A stretch of DNA of 64,000 nucleotides from Stigmatella erecta (GTDB lineage: Bacteria > Myxococcota > Myxococcia > Myxococcales > Myxococcaceae), in NCBI RefSeq assembly GCF_900111745.1, contig NZ_FOIJ01000001.1, positions 496,001 through 560,000 of the forward strand, read 5' to 3'. The notes under the pieces were generated by a model, which saw nothing but the letters and a program-made list of their open reading frames with translations, did not search any database and was not told where the DNA came from. Made by a program: the position numbers and the translations under genes. How positions within the stretch are numbered: position 1 is the stretch's first letter; each line of letters opens with the position of its first letter. Shown piece after piece: positions 18,136 to 26,416 of the stretch.

Positions 18136-20880
18136 ATGGGCGTGACGCAGGCGAAGACCGTCAAGGATGTGGAGTCAGAGGCCGTGGCCACGGCCAACCC
18201 AGCGGGTATGGACGGCGGCACCGAGCCGGCCGGGGCCCGGGAGCTTGCCTCCCTGACCCCCATGATGCGGCAGTACCTGGAGACCAAGGCGCTCAATCCG
18301 GACGCCTTGCTCTTCTTCCGCCTGGGGGACTTCTACGAGCTGTTCTTCGAGGATGCCGTGAAGGCCTCGGAGCTCTTGCAGATCACCCTCACCGCGCGCT
18401 CCAAGAGCGGGGACCGCATCCCCATGTGTGGGGTGCCCTACCACTCGGCGCGGCGCTACATCGGCCGGCTCATCGAGCAGGGGCTCAAGGTGGCCATCTG
18501 CGATCAGATGGAGGCCCCCGGCAACGGGCCCGGCATCGTCCGGCGCGAGGTGACGCGCATCATCACCCCCGGCATGGTGCTGGATGACGAGGTGCTGGAG
18601 CCGCGCGCCAGCAACTTCCTGGCCGCCGTGCACTGGGGCGAGCGGGGCTTCGGGGCCGCGCTGCTCGAGGCCTCCACCGGCGAGTTCTTCACCGTGGAGG
18701 CCCCCAGCGCGCAGGAGCTGGTCGAGGCCCTCGCGCGCGTGGAGCCCCGGGAGCTGCTGGTGCCCGAGGGGCTCACCGGCGCGCCCGAGGTGGGCTTCCT
18801 CACCGCGCGGCTGTCCCGCGTGCCCGCCGTGGCGGGGATGGACAAGGCCGCCTTCGAGCCTGCCCGGGCCACGGCCTACCTGCGCGCGCACTTCGCGGTG
18901 GCCTCGCTGGAGGCCTTTGGCCTGGCCGATGCGCCGCTGGCCACGGGCGCCGCGGGCGCGGCCCTGCGCTACCTCAAGGACACCCAGAAGACGTCCGCGG
19001 CGCACGTGGACCGGCTCAGCCGCATGGAGCGCGCCGGGCACATGCTCATGGACGAGTCCTCCCGGGCCAACCTGGAGGTGCTCAAGACGCTGCGCGATGG
19101 GGCCCGGAAGGGGAGCCTGCTGGGCGTGCTCGACCGGACCGCCACCTGCATGGGCGCCCGGAAGCTGGCCCGCTGGCTGGCCGCCCCCCTGTGCGCCCTG
19201 CCAGAGATTCACGCCCGGCTGGACGCCGTGGAGGAGCTGTCCCAGCGCAGCGTGTGGCGCGAGGAGCTGACCACGCTCCTCAAGGAGGTGGCCGACCTGG
19301 AGCGGCTGTGCGGCCGGCTCTCGCTGGGCGCGGGCAACGCGCGGGACTTGCGCGCCCTGGGGGTGTCGCTGGCGCTGCTGCCCAAGCTCTCCAGCGCGCT
19401 GTCCCGGTGCACGGCCCCGCTGCTCCAGTCGCTCGCCGGGCCCCTGGGGGCCCTGCCCGAGCTGGCGGAGCTGCTCCTGCGGGCCGTCGTGGACGAGCCG
19501 CCCCTGGTCATCAAGGAGGGCGGGCTCATCCGCCAGGGCTTCCACGCGGAGCTGGATGAGATCGTCGCCCTGTCCACCTCGGGCAAGGACAAGCTGCTGG
19601 AGATCGAAACCCGCGAGCGCAAGCGCACGGGCATCGCCTCGCTGAAGGTCCGCTACAACAAGGTCTTCGGCTACTACTTGGAGGTGACGCGCAGCAACCT
19701 GGAGCTCGTCCCCAAGGACTACATCCGCAAGCAGACCACCGTGGGCGCCGAGCGCTTCATCACCCCCGAGCTCAAGGAGTTCGAGGAGAAGGTGCTCACC
19801 GCGGAGGAGCGGCGGTGCGCGCTGGAGCTGCGCCTGTTCGAGGAGCTGCGGGCCCAGGTGGTGGCCGCGGCCCCCCGCATCCGCTCGGCGGCGGAGGCGG
19901 TGGCCACATGTGACGCGCTGCTGTCCTTCGCGCGGTGCTCGGCGGAGTATGGCTACACGCGGCCGGTGGTGGATGACTCGGAGCTGTTCTCGCTTACCGG
20001 CGGGCGCCACCCGGTGGTGGAGCGGGTGCTGGCCGCGGGCGATGCGTTCGTCCCCAATGACGTCCGGTTGGACCCCAGCGACGCGCAGCTGCTCGTCATC
20101 ACCGGCCCCAACATGGCCGGCAAGAGCACGGTGATGCGGCAGGTGGCGCTCACGGTGCTGATGGCCCAGGCGGGCTGCTTCGTCCCGGCGCGGGCGGCGC
20201 ACATCGGCCTGTGCGACCGGATCTTCACGCGCGTGGGCGCGGCCGACAACCTGGCGCGCGGCCAGTCCACCTTCATGGTGGAGATGACGGAGACGAGCCA
20301 CATCCTCCACCACGCCACGCGCCGCAGCCTCGTCATCCTGGATGAGATTGGCCGGGGCACCTCCACGTTCGATGGGCTCTCCATCGCCTGGGCGGTGGCC
20401 GAGCACCTGCACGACAAGATCGGCGCCCGGACGCTGTTCGCCACGCACTACCACGAGCTGGTGGACCTGGCGCGCGAGAAGCCCCGGGTGAAGAACCTGT
20501 GCGTCGCCGTGAAGGAGCAGGGCGGCAAGGTGCTCTTTTTGCGCAAGCTGGTGCCCGGTGGGGCCAACCGTTCCTACGGCATCGAGGTGGCGCGGCTCGC
20601 GGGGCTGCCCCAGGAGGTGGTGGGCCGTGCACGGGACATCCTCCAGAACCTGGAGTCCGGCGAGCTGGACGACGCGGGGCGGCCCCGGGTGGCGGTGCGC
20701 CGGAGCGCGAAGACCCCGGCGGGCCAGCTGGGGCTCTTCGCGGGCCCCGCGCCGGTGGTCCCGGCCGTTCCCGCCGCCCACCTGAAGGTGCTGGAGACGC
20801 TGCGCGACACCGCCGTGGACATCACCACGCCGCTGGAGGCGCTCAATCTCCTGGCCCGGCTCCAGAAGGAGCTAAAGTAG
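18136..20880 (+). CDS. mutS: DNA mismatch repair protein MutS
   Basis: This 914-residue protein recognises mismatches and recruits MutL. After an extra 40-residue N-terminal tail, the mismatch-binding domain contains FFRLGDFYELFFEDA with the Phe-x-Glu wedge. Connector, lever and clamp domains follow, then the ABC-type ATPase: Walker A GPNMAGKST at about residues 657-665, the Q-loop-like region, the signature segment ARGQSTFMVEMTE, and Walker B LVILDEIGRGTSTFDG near residue 735. The C-terminus QLGLFA is a beta-clamp-binding type motif. ATG 18136 follows AGGGAGA; an earlier start at 18100 has less support. It is complete and of ordinary length for myxobacteria. Confidence 0.96.
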   Translation: MGVTQAKTVKDVESEAVATANPAGMDGGTEPAGARELASLTPMMRQYLETKALNPDALLFFRLGDFYELFFEDAVKASELLQITLTARSKSGDRIPMCGVPYHSARRYIGRLIEQGLKVAICDQMEAPGNGPGIVRREVTRIITPGMVLDDEVLEPRASNFLAAVHWGERGFGAALLEASTGEFFTVEAPSAQELVEALARVEPRELLVPEGLTGAPEVGFLTARLSRVPAVAGMDKAAFEPARATAYLRAHFAVASLEAFGLADAPLATGAAGAALRYLKDTQKTSAAHVDRLSRMERAGHMLMDESSRANLEVLKTLRDGARKGSLLGVLDRTATCMGARKLARWLAAPLCALPEIHARLDAVEELSQRSVWREELTTLLKEVADLERLCGRLSLGAGNARDLRALGVSLALLPKLSSALSRCTAPLLQSLAGPLGALPELAELLLRAVVDEPPLVIKEGGLIRQGFHAELDEIVALSTSGKDKLLEIETRERKRTGIASLKVRYNKVFGYYLEVTRSNLELVPKDYIRKQTTVGAERFITPELKEFEEKVLTAEERRCALELRLFEELRAQVVAAAPRIRSAAEAVATCDALLSFARCSAEYGYTRPVVDDSELFSLTGGRHPVVERVLAAGDAFVPNDVRLDPSDAQLLVITGPNMAGKSTVMRQVALTVLMAQAGCFVPARAAHIGLCDRIFTRVGAADNLARGQSTFMVEMTETSHILHHATRRSLVILDEIGRGTSTFDGLSIAWAVAEHLHDKIGARTLFATHYHELVDLAREKPRVKNLCVAVKEQGGKVLFLRKLVPGGANRSYGIEVARLAGLPQEVVGRARDILQNLESGELDDAGRPRVAVRRSAKTPAGQLGLFAGPAPVVPAVPAAHLKVLETLRDTAVDITTPLEALNLLARLQKELK

Positions 20881-20902
20881 GGCCGCAAGGAGCCCGCCCA
20901 CC

Positions 20903-21667
20903 GTGCAGTTCGCCATTCCCCACGCGCCCCGTCCCGTCCGGTTCTCCCAGGTGCCGGGCGCCCTCGGGCGGCTGCTGCGAACCGTGGCCCTGGGGCTGGG
21001 GCTCATGGCGGTGCTCGGCGGGGGGGCCTCCCTCGTGGGGCGCTTCTTCCTCCAGGAGCGCGCCTTCCTCGGCCGGGCCCAGCCGGTGCGCGGCCTGATC
21101 GCGGGCGTGCGGTTGCCTCCCAAGGCCGAGCGGGAGAACGCCGAGGCCACCCTGGAGGTGCTCTACAGCCACCAGGGCCGGCAGTACTCGGCGGGTGAGG
21201 TGCGCACCACCGCCGCGTATGCCGAGGGGCTGGGGCATGGGGCCGAGGTGACGCTGCTCGTGGACCCCGCGCAGCCGGACCGCCCCCGGGAGGCGGGGTT
21301 CGCCCGGTCCCGGGCCGGGGCGGTGAACCTGCTGCCCTGGGCCCTGGGGGTGGGCGCGCTGGGCGCCCTGGCCCTGTTCGTCCGGGAGCTGCGGCGTACC
21401 CTGCGCGCGGAGGTGGAGCCCCTGCGGCTGGGCGCCCTGGTGTGGCTCACCCCGGAGGGCCCGCTGCCGGAGACCCGGAAGGAGGTGGTCTTCCCGGCCA
21501 CCTACTGGCGGCAGGACGTGAAACACACCGTCCAGGCCCGGGCCCGCCCAGGCCGGGCGCCCGTGCGCAACGGCGAGAAGGTGCTGGCCGCGGTGGTGCC
21601 CCGGCAGCCGCGCTGGGTTCGCGTGATCGACGAGGATCTGGCCCGGACGCTGGGGTGGATTCGCTGA
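20903..21667 (+). CDS. DUF3592-type membrane protein
   Basis: This 254-residue protein starts at GTG 20903, 22 bases after mutS, with AAGGAG upstream. A transmembrane helix at about residues 28-48 (TVALGLGLMAVLGGGASLVG) is followed by an extracytoplasmic beta-rich part with VRGLIAGVRLPPKAERE, YSHQGRQYSAGEVRTT and VTLLVDPAQPDRP, the pattern of DUF3592 domains. A second helix lies near 145-165 (NLLPWALGVGALGALALFVR). The C-terminal third is soluble and not recognised. Function is unknown; it may be read through from mutS. Confidence 0.65.
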   Translation: MQFAIPHAPRPVRFSQVPGALGRLLRTVALGLGLMAVLGGGASLVGRFFLQERAFLGRAQPVRGLIAGVRLPPKAERENAEATLEVLYSHQGRQYSAGEVRTTAAYAEGLGHGAEVTLLVDPAQPDRPREAGFARSRAGAVNLLPWALGVGALGALALFVRELRRTLRAEVEPLRLGALVWLTPEGPLPETRKEVVFPATYWRQDVKHTVQARARPGRAPVRNGEKVLAAVVPRQPRWVRVIDEDLARTLGWIR

Positions 21668-21762
21668 TCCGGCGCCGGGGCAGGGGGGGCCGAAAAGTTG
21701 CGGGGGGGGTGGGCCCATGACACACGTCTGTAGCGGTTACTGCCTGTGTCTTCGGAGGCCCC

Positions 21763-23331
21763 ATGCGCACCCGGCTCGTTCTCTGCCTCCTGCTGCTGTC
21801 GAGCGTCGCCGCCGCGGCCAAGCGGGACGCGGCCGAAGAGGCCTATCAAGAGGCACGCACGGCCTACTACGCCCTGAAGGGGGATGCCGCTCGTCGCAAG
21901 CTGCGCCACCACTGGCTCAGCGTGGCCCACCGCTTCGAGGCCGTGGCCAGCGCGCACCCGAAGAGCCCGCGCGCCCCGGACGCGCTCTTCACCGCGGGCG
22001 AGCTGATGAACGAGCTCAGCCGCATCTCCTTCCTCGCCGAGGACCAGCAGGCGGCCGTCACCGACTACTCCAAGCTGCTGGAGGCCCACCCCCGGCACCG
22101 GCTCGCCGATGACGCGGCGTTCCTGCTGGCGCGCATCTACCTGGATCGCCAGGATCAGCCCGAGGCCGCCCGCCGCGTGCTGACGGAGAGCCTCGCCCTC
22201 ACCTCCAAGGGCGACCGGAGCCGTGACATCAAGGATCTGCTCGCCTCGCTGCCCGCGGCCAAGGCGCCCCCCGCGCGCAAGCCGGCGGCCCCCGCCGTGG
22301 CCGAGGCGCCTCCCGCCCGGCACGAGCCCGCCACGCCCTCGCTGACGGAGGCCATCGCCAAGGTGAACCGGGACACCCCGCCCGCCAAGCCCGAGCCCGT
22401 GGTCGTCCCGGTGAAGCTGTCCGAGGCCCCCGCCGCCGCCACGCCGCCGCCCCCGCCTGCCGCGGAACCGCCCCCCGTGCTCGTTCTTCCCTCGCCCGCG
22501 ATCGCCGTGGCGCAGCCGAAGCCCGAGGCCTCGCCCCAGCCCATCACCGCCCCGGTGGATCAGCACGTGTCCGAGTCGCGCCTCAAGACGGCGGCGAAGA
22601 TGTCGCGCCAGGCGCAGCTCACGCTCGTGGAGCAGCTGGGCCTCAAGGTGCGTCGGGTCGTCATCGACGCGGGGCATGGCGGCCATGACACGGGCGCCAT
22701 CGGCCGGGGGAACACGCGCGAGAAGGACATCACGCTCGCCATCTCCCAGAAGCTCGCCGCCGAGCTGCGCGGGCGCGGCCTGGAGGTGCTCCTCACGCGC
22801 GAGGACGACCGCTACCTCAAGCTGGAGGACCGGGCCGCCTTCGCCAACGAGGCGCGCGGTGACCTGTTCATCTCCATCCACTGCAACTCGGCCACCAACC
22901 GCAAGCTGCGCGGCGTGGAGACCTACACGTTGAACCTCTCCTCGGACCGCTACTCCATCCGGCTCGCGGCCCGCGAGAACGCCTCCACCGAGAAGGGCAT
23001 CAGCGACCTGCAGTTCATCCTCGCGGACCTGGCCACCAAGGCCAACACGGGCGAGTCCACGCGCCTGGCCACCCAGGTGCAGAAGAACCTCGTGAGCCAC
23101 CTGGCCAAGGACTTCCCGGGCACGCGGGACCTGGGCACCAAGGAGGCCCTCTTCTACGTGCTCCTGGGCGCGAAGATGCCGGCCATCCTCGTCGAGACGG
23201 CGTTCCTGTCCCACCCCGACGACGAGAAGCGCCTGGGCACCGCCGAGTACCAGGACACCCTGGCCAAGTCGATCGCCCAGGGCGTGGAGGACTTCCTCAA
23301 CGATCGCAACCGGCTGGCGAAGATCAACTGA
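21763..23331 (+). CDS. N-acetylmuramoyl-L-alanine amidase (Amidase_3) with TPR-like N-terminus
   Basis: This 522-residue periplasmic enzyme cleaves the amide bond between MurNAc and L-Ala in peptidoglycan. It has a signal peptide (MRTRLVLCLLLLSSVAAAA), a helical TPR-like region at about 25-160 (DALFTAGELMNELSR, DDAAFLLARIYLDRQ), and a long Pro/Ala-rich linker to about 280. The catalytic AmiC-type domain covers 300-520. Zinc ligands and catalytic residues lie in VVIDAGHGGHDTGAIG, REKDITLAIS, FISIHCNS and ILVETAFLSH. The TPR-like front instead of an AMIN domain is typical of deltaproteobacterial versions. It probably acts in cell separation or envelope remodelling. Its 3' end overlaps the convergent membrane protein gene by eight bases. 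Confidence 0.92.
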   Translation: MRTRLVLCLLLLSSVAAAAKRDAAEEAYQEARTAYYALKGDAARRKLRHHWLSVAHRFEAVASAHPKSPRAPDALFTAGELMNELSRISFLAEDQQAAVTDYSKLLEAHPRHRLADDAAFLLARIYLDRQDQPEAARRVLTESLALTSKGDRSRDIKDLLASLPAAKAPPARKPAAPAVAEAPPARHEPATPSLTEAIAKVNRDTPPAKPEPVVVPVKLSEAPAAATPPPPPAAEPPPVLVLPSPAIAVAQPKPEASPQPITAPVDQHVSESRLKTAAKMSRQAQLTLVEQLGLKVRRVVIDAGHGGHDTGAIGRGNTREKDITLAISQKLAAELRGRGLEVLLTREDDRYLKLEDRAAFANEARGDLFISIHCNSATNRKLRGVETYTLNLSSDRYSIRLAARENASTEKGISDLQFILADLATKANTGESTRLATQVQKNLVSHLAKDFPGTRDLGTKEALFYVLLGAKMPAILVETAFLSHPDDEKRLGTAEYQDTLAKSIAQGVEDFLNDRNRLAKIN

Positions 23332-24058
23332 CGGCGGGCAAGGACCGCCTCTCGCCGCGCGCGGGAGGCGCGGGCGTCCCGGGCTCCGGCGGTGGCGCCT
23401 CGCAGATCTCCCGGTAGATGCGGCGGCCCAGCAGCCCCCCGAGCACGAGCGAGCCCACGAGCCCCGCCGCGGATACCCCCGTCATCCACGCGCGGCCCTG
23501 GGCCAGTCCACTGCCGAACTGCACCATGAGGAACGTGCCCGGCAGGGTGCCCAGCACCATCCCCGCCACCGAGGGCCAGAAGCGCGCCCCCGAGGCCGCC
23601 GCGGCGATCAGCATCGGATCCGTGGGCAGCAGGGGGTTGATGGTGGCCAGAAACGCGAATTGGAAATCGTGCTTTCGTGCAATGCGGACGAGCGCCTCGT
23701 AGCGGGGGCCCGCCAGGCGGCGCAGCGGCCGCTGGCCCAGCTTCCGGGCCGGAAAGAAGAGCACCGCCGCCCCCAGGAAGCTGCCCAACAGAGCGTACGC
23801 TGTGCCTGCCAGGGTGCCGAAGAGCATGCCCCCCACGGCGGCGAACACGTGCCCAGGCAGCAAGGTGACGGGCCGCAAGCCCAGTGCCAGCACGTACACC
23901 CAGGGAGCGGCCGGGCCCAGTGGGGCGATCCACCGCCGCAACTGCTGCTGATCCAGCGCATCTGGACCTAGCAGGCGGAGCGTGGCCAACCCGCCCAGGG
24001 AGAGCACCAGCGGGGCCAGCACCCGAAGCCACCCTTTGCACCTGTGCGACATGGTCAT
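23324..24058 (-). CDS. TVP38/TMEM64 (DedA-like) family membrane protein
   Basis: This 244-residue integral membrane protein has five or six hydrophobic helices. The motif region LPGHVFAAVGGMLFGTLAGT, and later ATINPLLPTDPMLIAAAASG with VLGTLPGTFLMVQFGS, are the two SNARE-associated/VTT half-motifs of the TVP38/TMEM64 family, relatives of DedA. Such proteins are proposed lipid scramblases or small-solute transporters. ATG 24058 and ATG 24052 are both possible starts; 24058 has GGGGGA about ten bases upstream. The hydrophilic tail is Pro/Arg-rich. Its 3' end overlaps the amidase gene by eight bases. Confidence 0.82.
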   Translation of the reverse strand: MTMSHRCKGWLRVLAPLVLSLGGLATLRLLGPDALDQQQLRRWIAPLGPAAPWVYVLALGLRPVTLLPGHVFAAVGGMLFGTLAGTAYALLGSFLGAAVLFFPARKLGQRPLRRLAGPRYEALVRIARKHDFQFAFLATINPLLPTDPMLIAAAASGARFWPSVAGMVLGTLPGTFLMVQFGSGLAQGRAWMTGVSAAGLVGSLVLGGLLGRRIYREICEAPPPEPGTPAPPARGERRSLPAVS

Positions 24059-24349
24059 GCGCGGCCATTCCCCCTTTGGGCGCGTGAAGGTGGGAGCGAG
24101 GGGAGGGAATCGGCAACGTGGGCTGGTGTGTTTTGGACATGAAAGCATCCTGCCGGGCAGGCATTAGCCCGGCCCGGATGCCCAGCAGGCCCCTGTAACA
24201 GCGCGGAATGATTGAAGTTGTAGGGCAGTGTGTCGGGTTCGAACGGCTGGCGGTGTACGGAGCTTGCTTGCATTGGGACGCTTCCATCCCAAGCTTTGAG
24301 GCACGGGGCATTAAGGCGGCGTCGGGCAGCATTCGAGAGGAGACGGAAA

Positions 24350-24805
24350 ATGTCAGACAAGGACAACAAGGGCAGCATGACGGTGGCCGAGGCGGGACGG
24401 AAGGGTGGAGAGACCGTCCGCAATGAGCGCGGCCGCGAGTTCTACGAGACCATCGGCCGCAAGGGAGGTGCGACCGTGAAGGCCGAGCGTGGCCGCTCCT
24501 TCTACGAGGAGATTGGCCGCAAGGGCGGCGAGACCGTGAAGGCCGAGCGCGGCGCGAAGTTCTACGAGGAGATCGGCAAGAAGGGCGGCGATCGCGTGAA
24601 GGCCACGCGGGGGCCCAACTTCTACGAGGAGATCGGCCGCAAGGGTGGGCAGAAGGTGAAGAAGCTCATCGAAGAGGGCAAGCGCGCGGCCCGGGCGGCG
24701 ATGGCCCAGCCCGAGCCGGCCCCGGCGGCGGAGAGCGCGAGCAGCGCCCCCGCGGCCCCGGTGGCCCCCGTGGCCCCCGAGGGCCAGGAGCCCCAGCGCG
24801 AGTAG
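24350..24805 (+). CDS. GsiB-like KGG-repeat stress protein
   Basis: This 151-residue hydrophilic protein starts at ATG 24350 with GAGAGGAG seven bases upstream. After MTVAEAGRKGGETVR it contains four tandem 20-residue units of the form RGRxFYEEIGRKGGETVKAE (DNA period 60 bp, about 24421-24660). This is the same repeat plan as Bacillus GsiB, a desiccation and general-stress protein related to plant group-1 LEA proteins (Pfam KGG). The Ala/Pro tail (about residues 120-151) is not conserved. It probably stays unfolded in the cytoplasm and protects macromolecules. It has its own 290-base upstream region, which contains no other gene. Confidence 0.85.
   Translation: MSDKDNKGSMTVAEAGRKGGETVRNERGREFYETIGRKGGATVKAERGRSFYEEIGRKGGETVKAERGAKFYEEIGKKGGDRVKATRGPNFYEEIGRKGGQKVKKLIEEGKRAARAAMAQPEPAPAAESASSAPAAPVAPVAPEGQEPQRE
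24421..24660 (+). repeat. 60-bp tandem repeats in the KGG stress gene
   Basis: Four consecutive 60-base units encode the 20-residue FYEEIGRKGG repeats. The units keep strict length and reading frame but differ at several codons, so they look like old, selected repeats rather than a recent expansion. Confidence 0.85.
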
Positions 24806-24841
24806 CGTGACGGGGAGGCACGGACCCGCTAAGACGGGGCC

Positions 24842-25177
24842 GTGTTTCTCCTCATCACGATGCTCGAACAGGTGGAGCAGCTCGAGCGGGCCATCCGCCG
24901 GCTCCGGGACTTCGGTATCCCGGAGCCGTGGGTGGTGCGGGCCCGGAGCGCCGCGGCCGCGCTGTCGGCCGAGGTGCCCGTGTTCGCGGGGCTGCGCAGC
25001 CTGGCGCTCGGCGCGGACGAGGACCGGCTCGTGCTCTTGAGCCTGCTGCCGCAATCCGCCGAGGAGATTGAACGGTTGGTCAACCGGGTCCAGCTGGAGA
25101 TGGACGCGGACGAGCCACCCATGGGCCGGTTGATCGCCCTCCCGGTGATTTCCGCGCCCCCTTTCCGGCGGGAGTGA
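24842..25177 (+). CDS. Hypothetical small protein
   Basis: This 111-residue soluble protein begins at GTG 24842 or ATG 24860 (MLEQVEQLERAI). It is rich in Leu, Glu and Arg and predicted helical in its first half (LERAIRRLRDFG), with LLSLLPQSAEEIERLVNRVQ in the second half. I recognise no family. It sits between the KGG gene and an antiporter gene on the same strand, 33 bases before the latter, so it could be the first gene of that operon. Codon use is like its neighbours, supporting a real gene. Confidence 0.5.
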   Translation: MFLLITMLEQVEQLERAIRRLRDFGIPEPWVVRARSAAAALSAEVPVFAGLRSLALGADEDRLVLLSLLPQSAEEIERLVNRVQLEMDADEPPMGRLIALPVISAPPFRRE

Positions 25178-25210
25178 CGAAGCCCCCCTGGGCGGTGTAA
25201 GCAAGCCACC

Positions 25211-26416
25211 GTGCAGGCGCTGCTCGTCTTCCTCGCCATCGCGGCGCTGTCCCTGCTCGCTTCGAGCCGGACGTTTCTGGACGCGCGTCTGCCAGGCATG
25301 GCCCAGCTGGCCGCCAGCGGGCTGCTCTTTCTGCTGTTCGGCGCCCTGCTGGGCCCCGGCCAGGCCGGGATTCTGACCGGCCCCAACCTGGAGTCCCTGC
25401 GGCCCGTGCTGGCGCTGGGGCTGGGGACGGTGGGCGTCATCCTGGGCCTGAACCTGGATCCGCGGCTGTTGCGGCTCCTGCCGCGCGGGGTGTTCACGGC
25501 GGCCCTGGCGCACGCGGGCGTGGCCTTCCTGTTCGTGGCGGTGCCGCTGGCGGTGGTGCTGCTGCTCACCACCGGCCTGCCCCTGGCCACGGCCGTGGGC
25601 GGCGCGGCGCTCCTGGGCGCGGCGGCCAGCCTCTCCTCGGGCCACTTCGCGGTGCTGGGCTACCGCAGCGGGCGCATGGAGCGCGCGCGCGGGCTGGCGG
25701 TGGCGCTGCTCACCATCCTGGACGATGGCGTGGGGCTGATGGTGCTGGCGCTGGCGCTGGCGCTGGGCGCCTCGGCCAACCCCGCGGAGGGGCTGGGGCT
25801 GGTGAGCCTGGCGATGCTGCTGGGGATGATGTGCGGGGCGCTGATGGCCTTCCTCACGTACGGGCTGAAGGATCCCGCGGAGCTGATGGCCGTCACCCTG
25901 GGCGGCGTGGCGCTCGTGGGGGGCGCGGCGGCCTACCTGCGCGTGTCCGCGCTGCTCGCGGGGGTGGCGTGTGGGGCGACGCTGGCGCTGGTGGGCGGCC
26001 GGGCCGTGGAGCAGGTGGCGCGCTCGCTGGGGCGCTTCGAGCGGCCCGCGTACCTGGTGCTGGTGTTCCTGGTGGGCTGCCACCTGCAGGGCCGGGACGT
26101 GGATGCGTGGGTGCTGCTGCCCGGGTACGTGACGTTGCGCTTCGTGGGGAAGATCCTGGGGGGCGCGCTCGCGCGGCGCTATGCGGCGAACGTGCTGGAG
26201 CTGCCCCCGCGCCTGGGCTACGCGCTCATCTCCCAGGGGGGCCTGGCGCTGTGCCTGGTGGCGGAGTACCTGCTGCTGGTGCCGGGCACGCTCTCCCAGC
26301 AGATCTTCGACATCGTCGCCGTGGGGGCGATCATCAACGAGGTGCTGGCCAACCGGGCCTTCCGGCGGGTGCTGGAGCCTCCCGCGACGGCCAAGGCCCC
26401 CGGGGGCGCGGCATGA
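25211..26416 (+). CDS. CPA2-type cation:proton antiporter, first of a tandem pair
   Basis: This 401-residue integral membrane protein has about twelve hydrophobic segments and resembles KefB/NapA-type sodium or potassium/proton exchangers. LLFLLFGALLGPGQAGILTG carries the early family GxxLGP signature, and ALLTILDDGVGLMVLALAL contains the ion-binding-site Asp pair expected in the discontinuous helix. It starts at GTG 25211 and overlaps the second antiporter gene by four bases (ATGA), so the two are co-translated and may form a pair. There is no TrkA-N regulatory domain. Ion specificity cannot be told from sequence. Confidence 0.78.
   Translation: MQALLVFLAIAALSLLASSRTFLDARLPGMAQLAASGLLFLLFGALLGPGQAGILTGPNLESLRPVLALGLGTVGVILGLNLDPRLLRLLPRGVFTAALAHAGVAFLFVAVPLAVVLLLTTGLPLATAVGGAALLGAAASLSSGHFAVLGYRSGRMERARGLAVALLTILDDGVGLMVLALALALGASANPAEGLGLVSLAMLLGMMCGALMAFLTYGLKDPAELMAVTLGGVALVGGAAAYLRVSALLAGVACGATLALVGGRAVEQVARSLGRFERPAYLVLVFLVGCHLQGRDVDAWVLLPGYVTLRFVGKILGGALARRYAANVLELPPRLGYALISQGGLALCLVAEYLLLVPGTLSQQIFDIVAVGAIINEVLANRAFRRVLEPPATAKAPGGAA

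Noticed and set aside
24230-24255. GGGTTCGAACGG, resembling a tRNA T-loop
   Set aside because: The flanking bases do not form a 5-bp T stem, and no acceptor, D or anticodon arms can be folded around it.
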